DNA of 64,000 bases from Phoronis australis (lineage: Eukaryota; Phoronida; Phoronidae). The stretch is from NCBI GenBank assembly GCA_002633005.1, contig NMRA01000041.1, positions 1,098,802-1,162,801 on the forward strand. Direction: 5' to 3'. Below are positions 39,691 through 52,003 of this stretch, one piece after another. Numbering within the stretch: the first letter of the stretch is position 1; each line of letters begins with the position of its first letter. Below the pieces are notes generated by a model. The model ran no database searches. It saw only the letters and a list, made by a program, of their open reading frames with translations, and was not told the origin of the DNA. Made by a program: the position numbers and the translations under genes.

Positions 39691-40084
39691 GATTCTGTAC
39701 TTTGGAAATGTTTATTGGGTATTTCTTAGAGCACATGCACGAACCTATATTATTAGGGGCGGACAATTTGAAAACTGCATAGGGATGAAATATAAGTTAT
39801 ATTTGTTTGTGTTTTAAAAATAGTGAGTCAAACGATTTTTTCTACAAATTTTGGATTATTCAAGGTAAATAACTCTCACTGTAGCATCCCCAAGAAGTAA
39901 ATTCGCCACGATCTTAAAAGGTATGTTTATGTGTTTACCCGTTTCAGATCTCTTTAGGTTTTTCGCACTATGACAGTGTAAGTTGTTCAGTGAAAATTAA
40001 GTTCATTTTGTAAGAGGTTGTTTGACAGAAATGCTGACTAACAAAGTTGTGACAATATGTTTCTGACATCTGAAAAATACTCAC

Positions 40085-41026
40085 ATTTCCGGCGTTTGGA
40101 GGCCCCGAGTTCTCGTTTTCGCCAAGTTGTCCCGACAAATGAAAGAGCATGCCAACAGTCATGCAGGAAAGTTCCATAGTGAATGGATAAAGGTAGCGAC
40201 CAGCACTAAAGATCATGTCTGACCAAACTGAGCAGTTTGGTTGATCAAAACTAGGATAGTTGGCTGTAGCGTTCCGACTTTGCATTCCATGAACTTGTTG
40301 TTGAAAGCAAGATATCCAAATTAACGCGTTAACACTGATCATAAAATAAACAAGGTATCTTGTGGAACGGCCAGGATTTGTCATTTTAAAGTTTCGGAAG
40401 AAGCGAATGCAAATAACTTGAAAAAGGTAGAACAAAATTTTAGAGGAATGGAAACTTATTTGAGTTACCAGGACAAACTGGCATGTCTGAACGTCATCAG
40501 TTCCGTTAAGCCTGTGATATGACTTGGCGTTGTCGATTAGAGCAATCACGTCAAAAGCAGAGGCTCCTAACCAGAATATAAAGGCTGCAACTTCTTTGAC
40601 TATTTCCACTTTGTCTCGCCTGCCCGCGGATTGACCACTATTGTCCTCGTCTTTCTCTTGAGTCATGATGACGTACAGGCCTAATACGATACAGGTAATT
40701 TGTAATAGTACGAGTAGAAGCAATGCCCATGCGGGACTTACGCGAAACCTAGGTTCTGAATTCATTTCCTGACTGATCATCAGAGCTGCGCCAGCACTAA
40801 TGCAGTACATAGCCAAAAGTAAACTGATCTCTCGTCCTTTATGCTCGCTGATGTACTGCAACAGACGCCCACATTTCCCTCTCTGTCCCCGGTCTTCTGT
40901 ATTCACTCCATTTCGATTCTGTGAGGGGTCTTCTCCGGTGTCAACACCACGGTAACCAAATGAAGCATTGTTCTCCGAATCAGATGGATTACTTTCCATC
41001 AAGGGTTTGTTTTCAGAAGTCATCAT
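40085..41026 (-). CDS. Otopetrin-like proton channel A, exon 1 (N-terminal half)
   Basis: The exon encodes residues 1-314. A hydrophilic N-tail (1-65) is followed by TM1 (67-86, GAALMISQE), TM2 (99-121), TM3 (143-166), TM4 (183-209, KILFYLFQ), TM5 (222-243, ending WISCFQQQ) and TM6 (279-298, LYPFTMELS). The start is ATG-ATG at 41026, with an in-frame TGA 21 bases upstream. The donor is AAT/GTGAGT, phase 0. The order of motifs and the division of membrane segments fit the otopetrin family, whose members conduct protons into cells and are linked to sour taste, otoconia and biomineral formation. Glu285 in PFTME is the acidic residue that gene B lacks. Gene B is its diverged tandem paralogue. Exact orthology to vertebrate OTOP1-3 cannot be claimed. 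Confidence 0.85.
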
Positions 41027-44000
41027 GGTAGATTTCCAATGAGCTCAGTTGCAGATTGATCCCCGAATTGGGTTGAGTACGTAGCTGATTTACGCAGACT
41101 GGTTGGATGCACAGCAAATTGATAACCCTGTAAGCTCGGTAAGCAACACTGCTTTGAATATATACATATGGTATTCGATCACATATCTCATTCAGGTGTA
41201 AGATAAAAATTACAACGCAAGCTAAGAGTTTCATTTAGATATCGACGGACGTTTTTCAGTAATCGCTTTTTTCTACACGACAACATGCATGAACCAAATT
41301 CAGTACATTCTGATGGCCCCGCTAACAAAATTCCCAATAAATATTTCAAAATAACCAAGTTTCTAAAAGCAGAGGTGCTGATCACATTATTGTCCTTCTC
41401 TAAAAGAGAAAAATGTTTACGTGTAAATAGGACAAGCAAGTACAGCTGCTGCATGATATTTTACTTACTTTGGTTTTAGTTACAAACAGAAAATTGCGAT
41501 GGAGAGATATCGTTTTGGGTACAATTTTTTTAGTGAAAAAGGAATTTTGAAGCCATTTATTTGGAAGTGTGATGCTGAGATCACGTCGCCCAATGCAAAC
41601 GTGCACCGAGTTTGTCACTGTGTCATCTGTAGAGCTGATTAGCCCAGCGATAGGATGATGACCGACGCGCAGCATCATGTGGTTCGGAAATGGAACGAAA
41701 ATCTATAAGAATTCGTTATATAGTTTTATTTACCCGTTGCTATCTCAAGTAAGTCACAAACACGAATAATTATGGAGTTATAGATCATAAACTGCAGATT
41801 TACAGCTTCTATAATTTCCTGTGAAATTCAGTGGAGTCCTCATATATTTTTGTGCAAACATTTCGCTATTTTTTGAATAGCAGTTCGACGGGTAATTTTG
41901 GCTACAGTGCAGGAAACGCAGATGCAAAATTCAAAAGGCACAATCCTTACTCAACAGACGTAAAATATACACACCGAATGAAGTGAACCGGACAAACTCG
42001 GCAGGTGCCGCTAGTTAGTGGACTTTGGGACCTGTGCACACGATTTCAGACTTCTCATGCATTGGAAATACATGTAAGCAGAGCTAGCAGTTTATGTACT
42101 ATAGACTAGGGTATAATGCATTGATTTAGTGCGTTTGGAGGTGGCACTGAACAGTCAGGATGCAGCCGACGCCAATTTGAAGTGCCAAAAAATTAAATTC
42201 TGGGGTATGCCAGGCTGGGGGGGAGGGGGAGGTTTCAGGTACATGTAGGTGTTGCATGCAGGCACAGTGAATCGGATTTGCTTGTATTTGCTTGTATTTG
42301 TGAAAATATTGGGAACAACAGAAGACCAAGAGTTCACTTTCAGATGCTCTCTTCTTCAAGATGGCGGCCCCCTGTTGCATTTGTGCATTGTAAATAGCGA
42401 CTGAGAAATCGCTGCGTTTTCAGGTTGCCCTATTATTGACAAACCAAAATTATAAAAAAGATTGGCAGCACATTTGGATCACATGTTGATCTGTAAGAAA
42501 ATTAGTTTCAAAATCTAATGTTGGCTTACGTCGTGTTTCGGCAACGAAGTGGTGATCTTGAGTTGAAAAGTGCAATTTTGTGTCTTTCCTTTTTTCTGGA
42601 CCTACCTTGCTTTTATTGGGAGAGCATGGGCAAAAATACAACACATAATGAAGTTTTGTGCTCGTCTCTAGGGCTTTAGATGAGGAATGACACAAAACTT
42701 TCCATTCTTTGCATACGGTTTTTGATAGAGTGAAGAAAAGGTCACAAGACAATTGATGTGTGTTCTGCAAGAACCCAGTTAGAACTGCTCTGTGTCCTAA
42801 TGGTGCAGCCTCAAAGGCAAATCTCAATAGATGAAGCTGTGACTGAATCATTTCTCTAGTCTCGAATCACGCCTACATTAGCCTTGGAGTTTTGGTGAAT
42901 AACACGAAAATGAGGTCAATTGGCAATGTTTTTGTACTATACTAAGTAAGCTACATTCTGACTTATTTGAGTGATTACAACATTTTAAATTGTCTACCAT
43001 TTTCTTCATTCAACTGCTTCTTAATGATTTTAGAATAATTTCCTGAGAGATTCACGAAACTTTATTTACGGAACGACACTAAAATACATGTATTCTTGGG
43101 CAGTACGCAGAAATTGGGGCTTTCTAAACACCATACCCTCTGGAAAAGGCACCCGGTAGATTGTGCTATCAGCTGAATAGACGTCTGGATAAACATGCAC
43201 AAAAAGAAATTCAAAGTTATGACGTTTTACGAATATTTTGTATTGGATTTTAATATATGGTAACTGGTATGTGGAACATACAATGTATGTGAACGACTAA
43301 CTACGTGACTTACTGAAACGTAGCATCGTCGACAACCCAAAGCACTCTCTTATTCCCCACTCTAGACAATCAGTGAACATTCAAATTATGTCATATTTCG
43401 TGGAGGTGTTTTCCATCATCATTTATGCAATGGATTACTGGAGCTCTTAAAGGACCGACTAAGCGTTATACACCCTGAGAAAGTTCCCCGAAGACAGTAT
43501 TACACTCGAGGCACGCCCCTGGCCGAAGTTGCCTGTTTCCATCCTTCCCACATCATGATGAAAATGGACTTTGGGATGACAGGGCTTTAAAGGCTGCATC
43601 CATAGTCGCTGACTCGGGGCCTTTTTTAAAGTGTGCTCCAGAATGTACGCGTGCAGGCATTATTGTCAAAACGACGACAAAACATCCGATGAGTAGCTTA
43701 GGATTCACTGCTCTATGGGGAATGACTAATTGTTTACAATGTAGTCAGAATTATCTCTTAAGCGATAAGGTCTTGAATATTTATCCTTTTGCCATAACGT
43801 GATGTTTTAAACCAGTTACCTCTTTATCGATAAGTTCGTTAAATCGCATTGTTCGCATTGAAATATTTATAAAAGTATTAAGCACGTGTGATCGGATTTT
43901 CAAACGATACTCAAAAGCATCATTGAATCTTTCCAAGAATCCACGTAGAGATAATTATCAGCTAGAGATACGGGGTAATATTTAGTTTTGTAGAAATTCT

Positions 44001-44284
44001 GGGAGGGCTGGAGGCTTGACAACAATTTAGTAAAAAGCTGATGAATGGGGTTGGTGTCGCGTACCGTCATAAGCATGCAATAATTACCCGAGTAGCCAAT
44101 TTTATGAGTTTGGTGGAAAATGTCAAATCCTAATCCAGATTTCGATTTAATATTATCCCAAGACCTATGAAACAATATTTTCAGCATTTATGTCTTTTCT
44201 TGTAATTTAAAATTTGCTTGCATGCATAGGATTGCGCGGTAACAGCAATAGATCCTGATGTTCGGTTTATCAATAATGTTGATA

Positions 44285-44938
44285 CACATTACATTTCAAA
44301 GCTACGCAATGGATGTTTGCTAGTTTTTATCTATCAGGAAGCTTTTATCTGCAAATTTCGGATAGGTAGTCGAAGTAAATAGTTAATCATATTTTGTGTA
44401 AATGTCACTGCATCCTGAATGTTTTACCGAAGGCCTATATCAAACGGCCCCAAAGGTCCAATTGTTATATAACGATGTGTAATTTTAGATGAATGCCTGA
44501 CAATTCTTCACATCAACTTTGAGGGATCCATATTCTGAATTCGTTGTCCTGATAGGGTAGAAATCTTTTGAATCAATTTTCTCTCTGCTGGCTTAATTAA
44601 TTAGTCATTTACATAACAACAAGTTCGTTTCCTTTTTATGTTATTATTGCACACTGTTTTTTTCGCAATTTGGTAACACTTCTAGTGTTTTTAAACCTGT
44701 CAGGTATACGAAATGATAAATATTTATGAATTATTTTTTTTCTTCGATCTATTATAATCAGACACCACCAAGAAATGATGAAGAGCTTTCTTATGATATG
44801 ACTATTATGCAATTTGTTTGAAAAACAGCGGAGCTGCGGAAATTTTAGTGGCAGTAAGTTCCATAGAAAGAATCAACATCAGACCAAATGAATGCAAACA
44901 AATGCCATGCATGCAGTATTCCAGGGCTAGAGTTCTAT
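44285..44938. repeat. Dispersed ~600-bp repeat, copy 2
   Basis: This is the partner of 37225-37799, with the same blocks in the same order, ending CCAGGGCTAGAGTTCTAT, the terminal motif of the 32199-33120 element. It lies outside the otopetrin-like genes, while copy 1 is inside an intron, so the pair reflects transposition rather than the tandem gene duplication. Confidence 0.6.
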
Positions 44939-45754
44939 GATTGAGCTGACCACAAAGCTGCCGCCAATACTAAAATTGAATGTTTGTTCGGTTTGCTATT
45001 GCCTGACCTCCTTTTCAGAGTACTTTAATGACAGCTGCCAAACATTCCTTTACAGCGAAAAGTATTTTTTAGTAAAAGAGCACAATAACGGAAGTGATTG
45101 AAAACGTACAGGTACAAGTGACACGAATTAAATTCCCAAATGCTATTGTAGTGTTTATATTTTATTGTGATATAGGTTCACAGTTTACAGGCTGTGGAAC
45201 ATTGTATAAATAATCGCAATAACAATTGACACTTCCGGCCACACCGGCACTTAAAGTCACATTGAAAACAACAGCTGCGGAATAACAAGATATCGTATAT
45301 ACATGTAGGTAAGTATAGAAAATCTGTGAAGCCCACGAATACATGTACAATATTTGCAAATAAAATCAGCACACTTTCAACATCACTATGAAAAGATAAA
45401 AAATAATTTGCGCGAATTTCGTTCAGTTGTTGAACTACATGATATGAAAAATTAAAACTGTCGCTGGATTCCAGGAACTTCATGTAACTACATTGTTCAG
45501 TAAATCTGTTTATCAACATGTACTCTACTCGACAATGTTAGTCTAATAAATCCCCAAAATTGTGATTAGCTCTAATCGCCAAACAAATAAGAGATTGGTT
45601 TCGTTTTTGTGATGCGAGGTAACGAAAACACCGATCAATTACGTGTTTACAGGAAAGTCCTATTCAAAAACCTTTTACATTTAAAGCTCTATATGATTCG
45701 ATTATTTATTACAACTATTTATTCTCCAGCGAGCGTGATATAATATTTTTCAGA

Positions 45755-45766
45755 ATATATATATAT

Positions 45767-45833
<67 letters not shown>

Positions 45834-45898
45834 ATATATATATTAGTATAGATATTTAAATTAGTGTTTGAGTGATTGTGTGTGTGTGTGTGTGTGTG
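45755..45898. repeat. (AT)n then (GT)n microsatellites
   Basis: An interrupted (AT)n tract at 45755-45843 is followed by (GT)n at 45876-45898. A minus-strand frame through it is an artefact of the repeat. Confidence 0.9.
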
Positions 45899-46318
45899 CA
45901 CGCCCACATACATGAGCGCCTGAGTACTTAAAATACGGCAATGGTGGTGTTTGTGTGTACATTCTGCTGCCCATCCTATCAATAATCCTGTCTACTTTGA
46001 AAACCCAAACTTTCGGATACAACGTACATGCAAAAAGCAACCCTCATCGCACAAATTCATGTAATTATTACTTTATCGCATTGCTAAAATATTCTTTTTT
46101 ACCATCGGCATGTCTACTAAATTTTAAAATGTTGCAAAATGATATACAGTTGTAATATTTTAAAACTGTACAAGACGGAATACCCCAGTGCTCTTCTGTT
46201 TCGCAACGTCAATACGTTATGTGTTTTTTGAAATATTCCCAAACCGTGGCATCTGTAACGGTACATGTACCTACATCTGCTGGAGCTCATGTGTAAGGAT
46301 CAAACAGACTAAGAAAGC

Positions 46319-48906
46319 TGTGCACCGTTGCATGAAACGGTCCTTAAATGTTAGGGATGTCCTTAAGTCTTAGGGACTGTTGCATGAAAAGTTCCCAGTT
46401 AGTTTAGGCATTAAATAGGGACTCAACTTTTGGGGTTACCTAAAGTAAGTCCCTAAGTTGAGTCCCTAGCAATAAAATGGCTGATCAAGCTCATACTGCT
46501 GTTGAAAAAAGAATTTCCCGTGACAGAACTAACCCGCTCGAGACGTTCATGTAGGCCTATAGCGACAGTGAGCTAAACGAAAGATTTAGATTTTCAAGGG
46601 TTGGGATATTCATGATAGTTAGAAAGCTTGAAGAGAAGCTGCAGTTGTCGAACAGGAAAGGCGTGATCTCATCCACTGAAGTAGTAGTTCCATCGTAAAC
46701 TGAATTTATCGATTACTATAGTGCCACGACTTACCCCACGTCTCACTTAATACGCAGGAAAGACAACTTTAAAGTCCTGGTCTCACACGTTGTTAATCCT
46801 TATTACATGGTTAGAGGATGTTATAAGGATCCAAGAAGTACTTACCCTATAACTAATACACGATCCCTACTCGAAAAAAGTTTAAATGAACGCGCCACTC
46901 ACAATTCGCACCCGAAGAACCACTGCCATTTTGAACTTCACCGCGAACACGGAAGTACAATTCATCCAGGAACCCAGGCTATGAAAACGCAGTCAGTGCG
47001 ACTGGAGCAGTGCCTGTTACCAGCCTGCAAACGGAGATAAAATAATCGACAGCGCGCCTTAATTTTAATAAAATCAAAATACGGATAATTTTATCGAATT
47101 TACTGAGGAAATGTGACGAATAAATTTTGACAGAAATTATTTTGCCGGACTCGGGACTGCAGCCTATCGGATGATTAAAAAAAATATGAAGTTTCAAGGA
47201 ATAAGAATTGGAGGCTTGAAACTTCACAATCCAACATAGCTTATTTCTCAAATTAAGATTATTCATATTGTTGACTTGATAGCCTGAATTAAGAAGCAAT
47301 AAGTTACAAAATATGACTTGAAAGCAATTGAGACTTAAAATTTAGAAAAATATGAATCAATTTGTGACACCTAATCAATCCTTGAACAGCAGTTGATAGT
47401 CAAATAAAAAACCATTTCAAAATCATTTCAACTATTTTTTTAGCTTAGTGTAAGATCACCTGAATGGGAAATTCACAGTAAAATAATTCGAATACATCTT
47501 ATATTTTTGCACAAAAACACGGAAATTGAACAAAGTTCCTTTTTATAGCAACGTTTGTCAAAATGTATTAACGTTGAATCTTCATAAATTACAAAGTGAC
47601 AGGTTGAGCATGCCTTCCAGTTCAGCAAAAGTCGCCATGGTGTCGGTGCCGCCAGAAATGAGACGAAGTCCAACGGGAATTGTGAGCACATTTATCACTT
47701 AATGAGTAACAACTGCGTGGCTGAAATTTGGTGAACACTGTTAGATCGTGCAGAATAGTAAGTAAAGATATGTCTCACTAAATTTCACCGTAGATTGTCG
47801 GCGAACAATTTACACAAAGTTTTAAACTCGTAACGTATCCCGCTGTCCTCCAATATGGCCGACGCGATCCAAACAAAGTGACCCAAATTTGCCACAAAAA
47901 TTGCAATAACTTTATTCTGCTTGCCCCAATTTTGATACTTTTTCGATTTTTACTGAGTATAATGCACTATCTTTCCGATGATAGCAAAGTACTTTTTCAA
48001 AACGAGAAAAAAAATCAAAACGAAAAAAAATTGGCTCAACTCATATTGGTTCCTAGGGTCAATCGCCCTACGTAAGGAACTAAACACCAATGCTTTTTTA
48101 ACATAATAAGTACGCGTAAAATTCCAAAAGAAATTCAACTACCACTAACTACAAACTACAAATACATTACATATGCAAACGAATCACGAGATATTACTAA
48201 TAAAACAAAATAATGAAGACTTTTCGAGCAAGCGATAGCACATTCAGTTACAAGGAAAAAAAATGGCGGCGTTCAGGTCAAGTTCCTGAACTGATGAGCC
48301 GGAAATATGGGTACGGAAATAACCGATGACAGCCGGTAATTATACGCTCACAGAGAAGGGTCAGATACTGTAATCGCTTTTGGCAAGGAAGGCGAAAAGA
48401 ATATAAGGAAAGGGTGTCGAAAATAAGATTTTATTTAGTAAGTATTTTCGGATACTGGACCCACATGGGCATTTAGAGACCAGGACTGTTGGGAAGTGCG
48501 GTGACTCCCACCGGAGATTCTGGTATTCTCACCAGTTCGCTGTTTTTTAATTTACATTAGCGTGGGCGGCCACAATCGATCGTCTGCTCTCTCAACAGCA
48601 GTACAAAACTCGATTTCTCGGAAAATGTACATTGACTGTGCACTCTACTCGAACAATCATTCAAAAGGTGGAACAGAGGACGTAAATGCGACAGGTCCTC
48701 TCGTTGATAGCAATTTTTGCCATATTAAGCGACCTTAGCCACAGCTTTGGGAACTTACTTCGGATTTAGGGCACTCCCAATAAGGACCGAGTGTAGGACC
48801 TCTTCATGCAACAGTCCTCAAACAAAATCCTTATAGGGACTTCCCTAACTAGTTTGGGAACTTGGTTAAGTCCCTAATTAGGGACTGTTTCATGCAACCG
48901 GGCACT
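46319..48906. mobile_element. Decayed Harbinger-type DNA transposon, ~2.6 kb
   Basis: The left end (about 46319-46347) and the inverted right end (about 48878-48906) share GTTGCATGAAAC and TCC(T/C)TAA. A second inner copy of GACTGTTGCATGAA appears at about 46376 and, inverted, at about 48802, so each end has nested subrepeats. Inside the left end GGGACTCAACTT and its inverse form a 12-bp-arm hairpin. A transposase remnant sits just inside the left end. The rest of the interior has no recognisable second frame (MYB-like in complete elements). Probably dead. Confidence 0.68.
46477..46698 (+). pseudogene. PIF/Harbinger transposase N-terminal remnant
   Basis: From ATG 46477 the frame reads ISRDRTNPLETF, then after an in-frame TAG (46552-46554) YSDSELNERFRFSRVGIFMI and VRKLEEKLQ, ending at TAA 46696-46698. 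This matches the N-terminal helical region of PIF/Harbinger transposases (NPLE..sD.El.eRyRfsR..i..i...l), related to HARBI1. The catalytic DDE part is missing, so it is a truncated and interrupted relic. Its position just inside the inverted end supports the element assignment. Confidence 0.75.
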
Positions 48907-49637
48907 GGGGACGCTCGTCGAGAGCACTTAAAACACAGCGTTCAATGGGTCAGTTACGTCTCCTCAATAAAATAATGCCCATTCATCCATTTTCGCCACC
49001 TGGCTACACTCTGAAGAGTTCATACGTTATGAAAACTTCAATGACCCGTTTCCGTGGTTACCGGTTAAGAGCTGAATATTGTAGTCACTTTGTTTTAAAG
49101 CGCTCTTTGGTATACAGTGTACCTTGGTTTTGATTGGTTTCCGCACATGACGGCGAGATGAAACTAACGTCTTCGTTAAAGAGGAACGTTATTTTTGAAG
49201 GCGTTGTAATTGGTCAATTTAGTATGATTGTTTTATGTACTCTGGAAGAACTTTGATCCGTTTAAGGCTATTTTTCTTAAAAAACAAAAACAAAAAAATA
49301 GTTTTCAAATCGTGAGCGAGACGCTGTAAGCAGGTGACACAATGCAAATACTTTGGATCTGAGCGGCTGTTGGTTGTTGTCTTAGTATTTCCGGCATCAG
49401 TGTTCAAATCAAATGGCAAATTTTCAGCAGCTGGCCTGGGATTGATAATCGACAGAGATCTCGGCCATTGAGCAAAGCTATCAGGACGTTGATAAACCAA
49501 GTGAAGACCGATCCCCATGATGAGATCTCACCTTGACTGTTTCTCAGGCCACCACTACATACATGTACATGTACGTCCTGTGACATCTCTATCTAGTTAA
49601 TGGAGCATTTGAAATTCTGGCAATGCTACTGATTAAA
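48907..49637. other. Intergenic, 3' of otopetrin-like gene B
   Basis: No gene recognised. It probably includes the 3' untranslated region of gene B; no convincing polyadenylation signal was picked. Confidence 0.45.
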
Positions 49638-50495
49638 TCATTTATATATCATTTGAAAATACAAAGTGCATATGTAAAAACGATAAAAAATGGAAATTGG
49701 ATACACGACTAGATTAAGACGGATCCACTTATCGCCAAACACCGCCAGTGTTATGGGAAATAAGGCTGATGATTCAAATTCACAAAAACTGTCAAGTGCC
49801 CATTTGACCAAGTTGAATAACGAGAGGCAGGCAATACAGTTAAACAAACGCAACTTCTCATCTGGTCGGAGGTTTCTAAAGTCTTGTCTGCAAGCTTTCA
49901 TTGCAAACCAGTTCTGACAGAAAATCTGAACGATGTTGCATGTATACGTGATGATCGCAATCCAACACAGAATTTGTCGGTGGTAGAAGGATGTCTCTTG
50001 TATCATTCCGTTTTCTATTGCTGCATTCAGCATGCTACTGGCAGCAATGATGAAACAACAGTCGGCCAACCAAGCAAAAATGGCCGAGAAATTTAGCACG
50101 AAATCTTTTCTTGTCAAGTTGGCTTGGTTTTGCGTGCACATATTTATTCCAATACCACACAAAATGACGGTGACCAAAGAGCTGGCAATTTGGAAAAAAT
50201 AGTCGACATACAAAACCAACACGTAGTCAGAAGGTATAGTGTTATTGTCTTTGCCGAAATCTACGGCGTGATTGTCTGCCTGTATCACTGCCAGAATTTC
50301 AATCGCAGCGTAAAAAATTTGAAACACAACTAGAACAACAAACCATGCGCTAAATCTATTTGGGACGCTTGGTGGAAACGAACTCTCCATTGGACCAGGC
50401 TGAATGCTGCCGGAGGTACATTCATTACCGGAACTATGTTGTTCTTGGTTAAAGCCGGCTGCTCTGGGTTCCAAATCAGGATTGGCGTCGATGTT
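49638..50495 (-). CDS. Otopetrin-like proton channel B, exon 2 (C-terminal half)
   Basis: The exon begins at AAC ATC GAC after CATTTTGTTGCAG (phase 0) and encodes 285 residues. A hydrophilic linker of about 50 residues comes first, then six hydrophobic segments (TM7-TM12). Conserved family features include FNLVKWALDSFCEFE (TM11) and YPISIFYRFYICTLYF (TM12), ending MIYK. The linker is much longer than in gene A, which goes almost straight into TM7. Similarity to gene A runs through the whole half but is low, so the pair is old. Several short plus-strand frames here are shadows. Confidence 0.85.
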   Translation of the reverse strand, partial: NIDANPDLEPRAAGFNQEQHSSGNECTSGSIQPGPMESSFPPSVPNRFSAWFVVLVVFQIFYAAIEILAVIQADNHAVDFGKDNNTIPSDYVLVLYVDYFFQIASSLVTVILCGIGINMCTQNQANLTRKDFVLNFSAIFAWLADCCFIIAASSMLNAAIENGMIQETSFYHRQILCWIAIITYTCNIVQIFCQNWFAMKACRQDFRNLRPDEKLRLFNCIACLSLFNLVKWALDSFCEFESSALFPITLAVFGDKWIRLNLVVYPISIFYRFYICTLYFQMIYK

Positions 50496-51029
50496 CTGCA
50501 ACAAAATGGAGTCACTCAAACTGAGACGTTTGTCGCAGCAATTGATCAGTCGTTGGCAAATCGTGCATGGAATGTGTGGAAATCTCCGAGATGGAGCTTG
50601 GTTTGTGGAGTGGTAACGGTTTCACTTCAGTAGGAACGCTTCAATTAGCTATTGTAAACAATTTTCGGTATTAGGAGTGAACCAATGAAAAAGGCATAAA
50701 TACTAAAATCATATTTTGCATAGGTGAAAGCATGTTGAAATCTATAGCAGAACAGGTTCAGGGTGTTAATTTTCTAAAAATATATCCGGCATACAAAACA
50801 TTCTGCAGCTCAAAAACCTGATAAATCCATTACGGACAAACACAAATCTTGGAAATCGTGATTCTCGTTCTAAAAGTAAGCTTGAGGGTTGACTTTCACT
50901 CGAAGACGGATAGAAGAGGGTAGCACGCATAGTGAATCGGTGTTCAAAAGATCTCACTAGGTGTAAATTTATTGACACTCGTTTCACTAATTGTCGTGCT
51001 CACCACTTCGGACTCAGGATGTTACTTAC
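50496..51029 (-). other. Intron of otopetrin-like gene B
   Basis: This 534-bp phase-0 intron, CCA/GTAAGT to TTGCAG/AAC, lies at the same place in the protein as the 5.4-kb intron of gene A, between TM6 and TM7. An alternative donor TCA/GTAAGT about 120 bp upstream in exon 1 would remove TM6 and is less likely. Confidence 0.75.
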
Positions 51030-51917
51030 TGGAATTGTCGATTGTTCCTCTATGACGTCACTGGTGTCATTTCCAACTCGCACTAATCTGCCACCAGACG
51101 TGTCATCAGGTTTAGTCAATAATTGTAAAATGTGGTAGAGTAGACTTACTGATGTGAAGAAGTATTGCGTAGTAAATGGGTGAAGATAGGGACTATACTT
51201 GGGCACGATACCTGCCCAAGCAATATTGCTGAAAGTACAATTGCGCAATGTCGATAAAGCTTGGTAGTACCGATCATGTTCGCTTGGACGGTAGTTTGTT
51301 ACAATTTGCTGTATCTGTTGTTGAAAACACGACATCCAGACTAGTATGTTGACGCTGGCGATACTACAAACCGTAACAACGCCGCGCTTTTTCAATTTGA
51401 TGTAGTGAAACCGTTGCAAGAAATGTATTTGAACAGCAGAGAAAAAAATTTTCGCTACGCGAAACATCATACAAACAACCAGGTAAAAGCGACAGTCTGC
51501 TGATAATTCAATATCTGGACTAGTGAACGACATCGCAGCATTTGAAAACGAAAATATGTCTAACATAATTCCTCCGGCGCCAAAAAACCACAGGCCTCCA
51601 AACGATCTAATTTTCGCTAATTTTTTGTTGCTGTCATGGCTTCCGTCAGAAGAGCGATCTCCTGCTGAGCCTCCTGACGTGTTCACCTTGTACACGTAGA
51701 AGTAAACGCACATGTAGAGCCCGCAAACACTTTGCAGAATCGACAGGTATAATTGCGGGTACGCGGGGCTCACGCGATAATCACTGATGACTGTAGATTG
51801 CGCACTGATCATCAGAGCTAGACCAAGACAAACGAAGCTGAGCGACAAGAGTTTAACAGCCTCTCGTTTACGAAGATGGACACGGCAATCCTTAACTGTT
51901 TTCATTAGTCCATCCAT
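51030..51917 (-). CDS. Otopetrin-like proton channel B, exon 1 (N-terminal half)
   Basis: The exon encodes residues 1-296 of a protein of about 581. The start ATG is at 51917 with an in-frame TAG 15 bases upstream. TM1 (24-43, GLALMISAQ), TM2 (52-77), TM3 (106-130), TM4 (144-168), TM5 (180-201, ending WMSCFQQQ) and TM6 (245-266, LHPFTTQYFF) follow the same plan as gene A; shared strings include ALMIS, RVSPA and SCFQQQ. The position equivalent to Glu285 of gene A is Gln251, which removes a charge in TM6. A near-identical copy of the first ~130 coding bases and about 85 upstream bases lies at 52214-52428. Confidence 0.85.
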
Positions 51918-52003
51918 TGTCACCCGGTTCTATATCATACGCACCGTCAGAAAGAACTGAAGTCAAGTATATGTCGCGATACTAATATTTTTCATTTATA
52001 CCA

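Larger units (their letters stand above)
34693..40084 (-). other. Intron of otopetrin-like gene A
   Basis: The 5.4-kb intron runs from GTGAGT at 40084 (minus strand) to TTTGCAG at 34693. It holds a (TG)n(CG)n tract, part of a duplicated ~600-bp repeat and two dispersed-repeat copies, listed separately. No further exon was recognised. Confidence 0.75.
41027..46318. other. Intergenic, repeat-rich
   Basis: This region lies upstream of otopetrin-like gene A and downstream of the Harbinger-type element. A YY1-like AAGATGGCGGC lies at about 42357-42367. A 133-codon minus frame at 42450-42851 has no recognisable domain and was not called. Repeats at 44285-44938 and 45755-45898 are listed separately. 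Confidence 0.45.

Noticed and set aside
41013-41234. 73-codon minus frame with a signal-peptide-like start upstream of otopetrin A
   Set aside because: It overlaps the real start region in another frame, has no domain, and the otopetrin start has its own upstream stop.
42450-42851. 133-codon minus-strand frame
   Set aside because: No recognisable motif, no convincing splice context, and a composition like translated noncoding DNA.
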